A stretch of DNA of 15,601 bases from an uncultured Neomegalonema sp. (GTDB taxonomy: Bacteria > Pseudomonadota > Alphaproteobacteria > Rhodobacterales > Rhodobacteraceae), in contig CALGNW010000135.1 of the NCBI GenBank assembly GCA_937958345.1, forward strand, positions 1 through 15,601, read 5' to 3'. Shown here in pieces: positions 15,596 to 15,601 of the stretch. The notes under the pieces were generated by a model. That model was not told where the DNA came from. It saw only the letters and a program-made list of their open reading frames with translations, and did no database searches. How positions within the stretch are numbered: the stretch's first letter is position 1; the number at the start of each line of letters is the position of its first letter. The position numbers were made by a program, and so were the translations under genes.

Positions 15596-15601
15596 TCGGA
15601 A

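Noticed and set aside
1..15601. CRISPR arrays, tRNA/rRNA genes, insertion sequences, phage genes
   Set aside because: No spaced repeat array, cloverleaf, transposase or terminal inverted repeat was seen; genes fill nearly the whole window.

Overview
The window reads as a chromosomal segment of a Gram-negative proteobacterium, most likely an alphaproteobacterium, possibly sphingomonad-like. The base composition is moderately GC-rich by eye, protein families such as the exosortase A set are Gram-negative, and there is an outer-membrane beta-barrel with a signal peptide and terminal Phe. The taxonomic guess is inference from protein style, not a database match.

Layout. Positions 1-2703 (minus strand) hold the first ~901 codons of mfd, the transcription-repair coupling factor, cut by the left edge just before helicase motif VI. 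A 486-base divergent intergenic region (2704-3189) separates it from eight plus-strand genes that fill the rest of the window. These are the core of an exosortase A (XrtA/EpsH) PEP-CTERM exopolysaccharide locus. In order: Wzz/GumC-type chain-length determinant (3190-4959), XrtA-associated tyrosine autokinase (5053-6093), PEP-CTERM-associated outer-membrane beta-barrel (6065-7819), XrtA-associated AAA ATPase (7859-8905), DUF3473-type polysaccharide deacetylase (9001-9903), FemAB-like acyltransferase (about 9815-10882), TIGR03087-type glycosyltransferase (10879-12114), exosortase A fused to an EpsI domain (12114-13694), and an asparagine-synthetase-like amidotransferase (13694-15595).

How they work together. 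The chain-length protein and its separate BY-kinase are expected to control polymerisation and export in the inner membrane. The beta-barrel protein is the outer-membrane partner and the AAA ATPase is an associated cytoplasmic motor or regulator. The glycosyltransferase, deacetylase, FemAB and amidotransferase build or decorate the sugar chain. XrtA is the membrane transpeptidase expected to process PEP-CTERM proteins encoded elsewhere; none lies in this window.

Transcription architecture. A near-perfect intrinsic terminator (8931-8966) splits the locus into an assembly/export/regulation half and a tightly coupled modification/sorting half, whose junctions overlap by 89, 4, 1 and 1 bases. Several intercistronic hairpins (3151-3176, 4951-4968, 4985-5025, 7824-7840) lie near start or stop codons and may tune the relative output of the first half.

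The system as a whole is a known type. The less ordinary points are the XrtA-EpsI fusion, the internal terminator, the structured intercistronic regions, the mfd linkage without an export (Wza-like) gene at the head of the cluster, and the long deacetylase/FemAB overlap.
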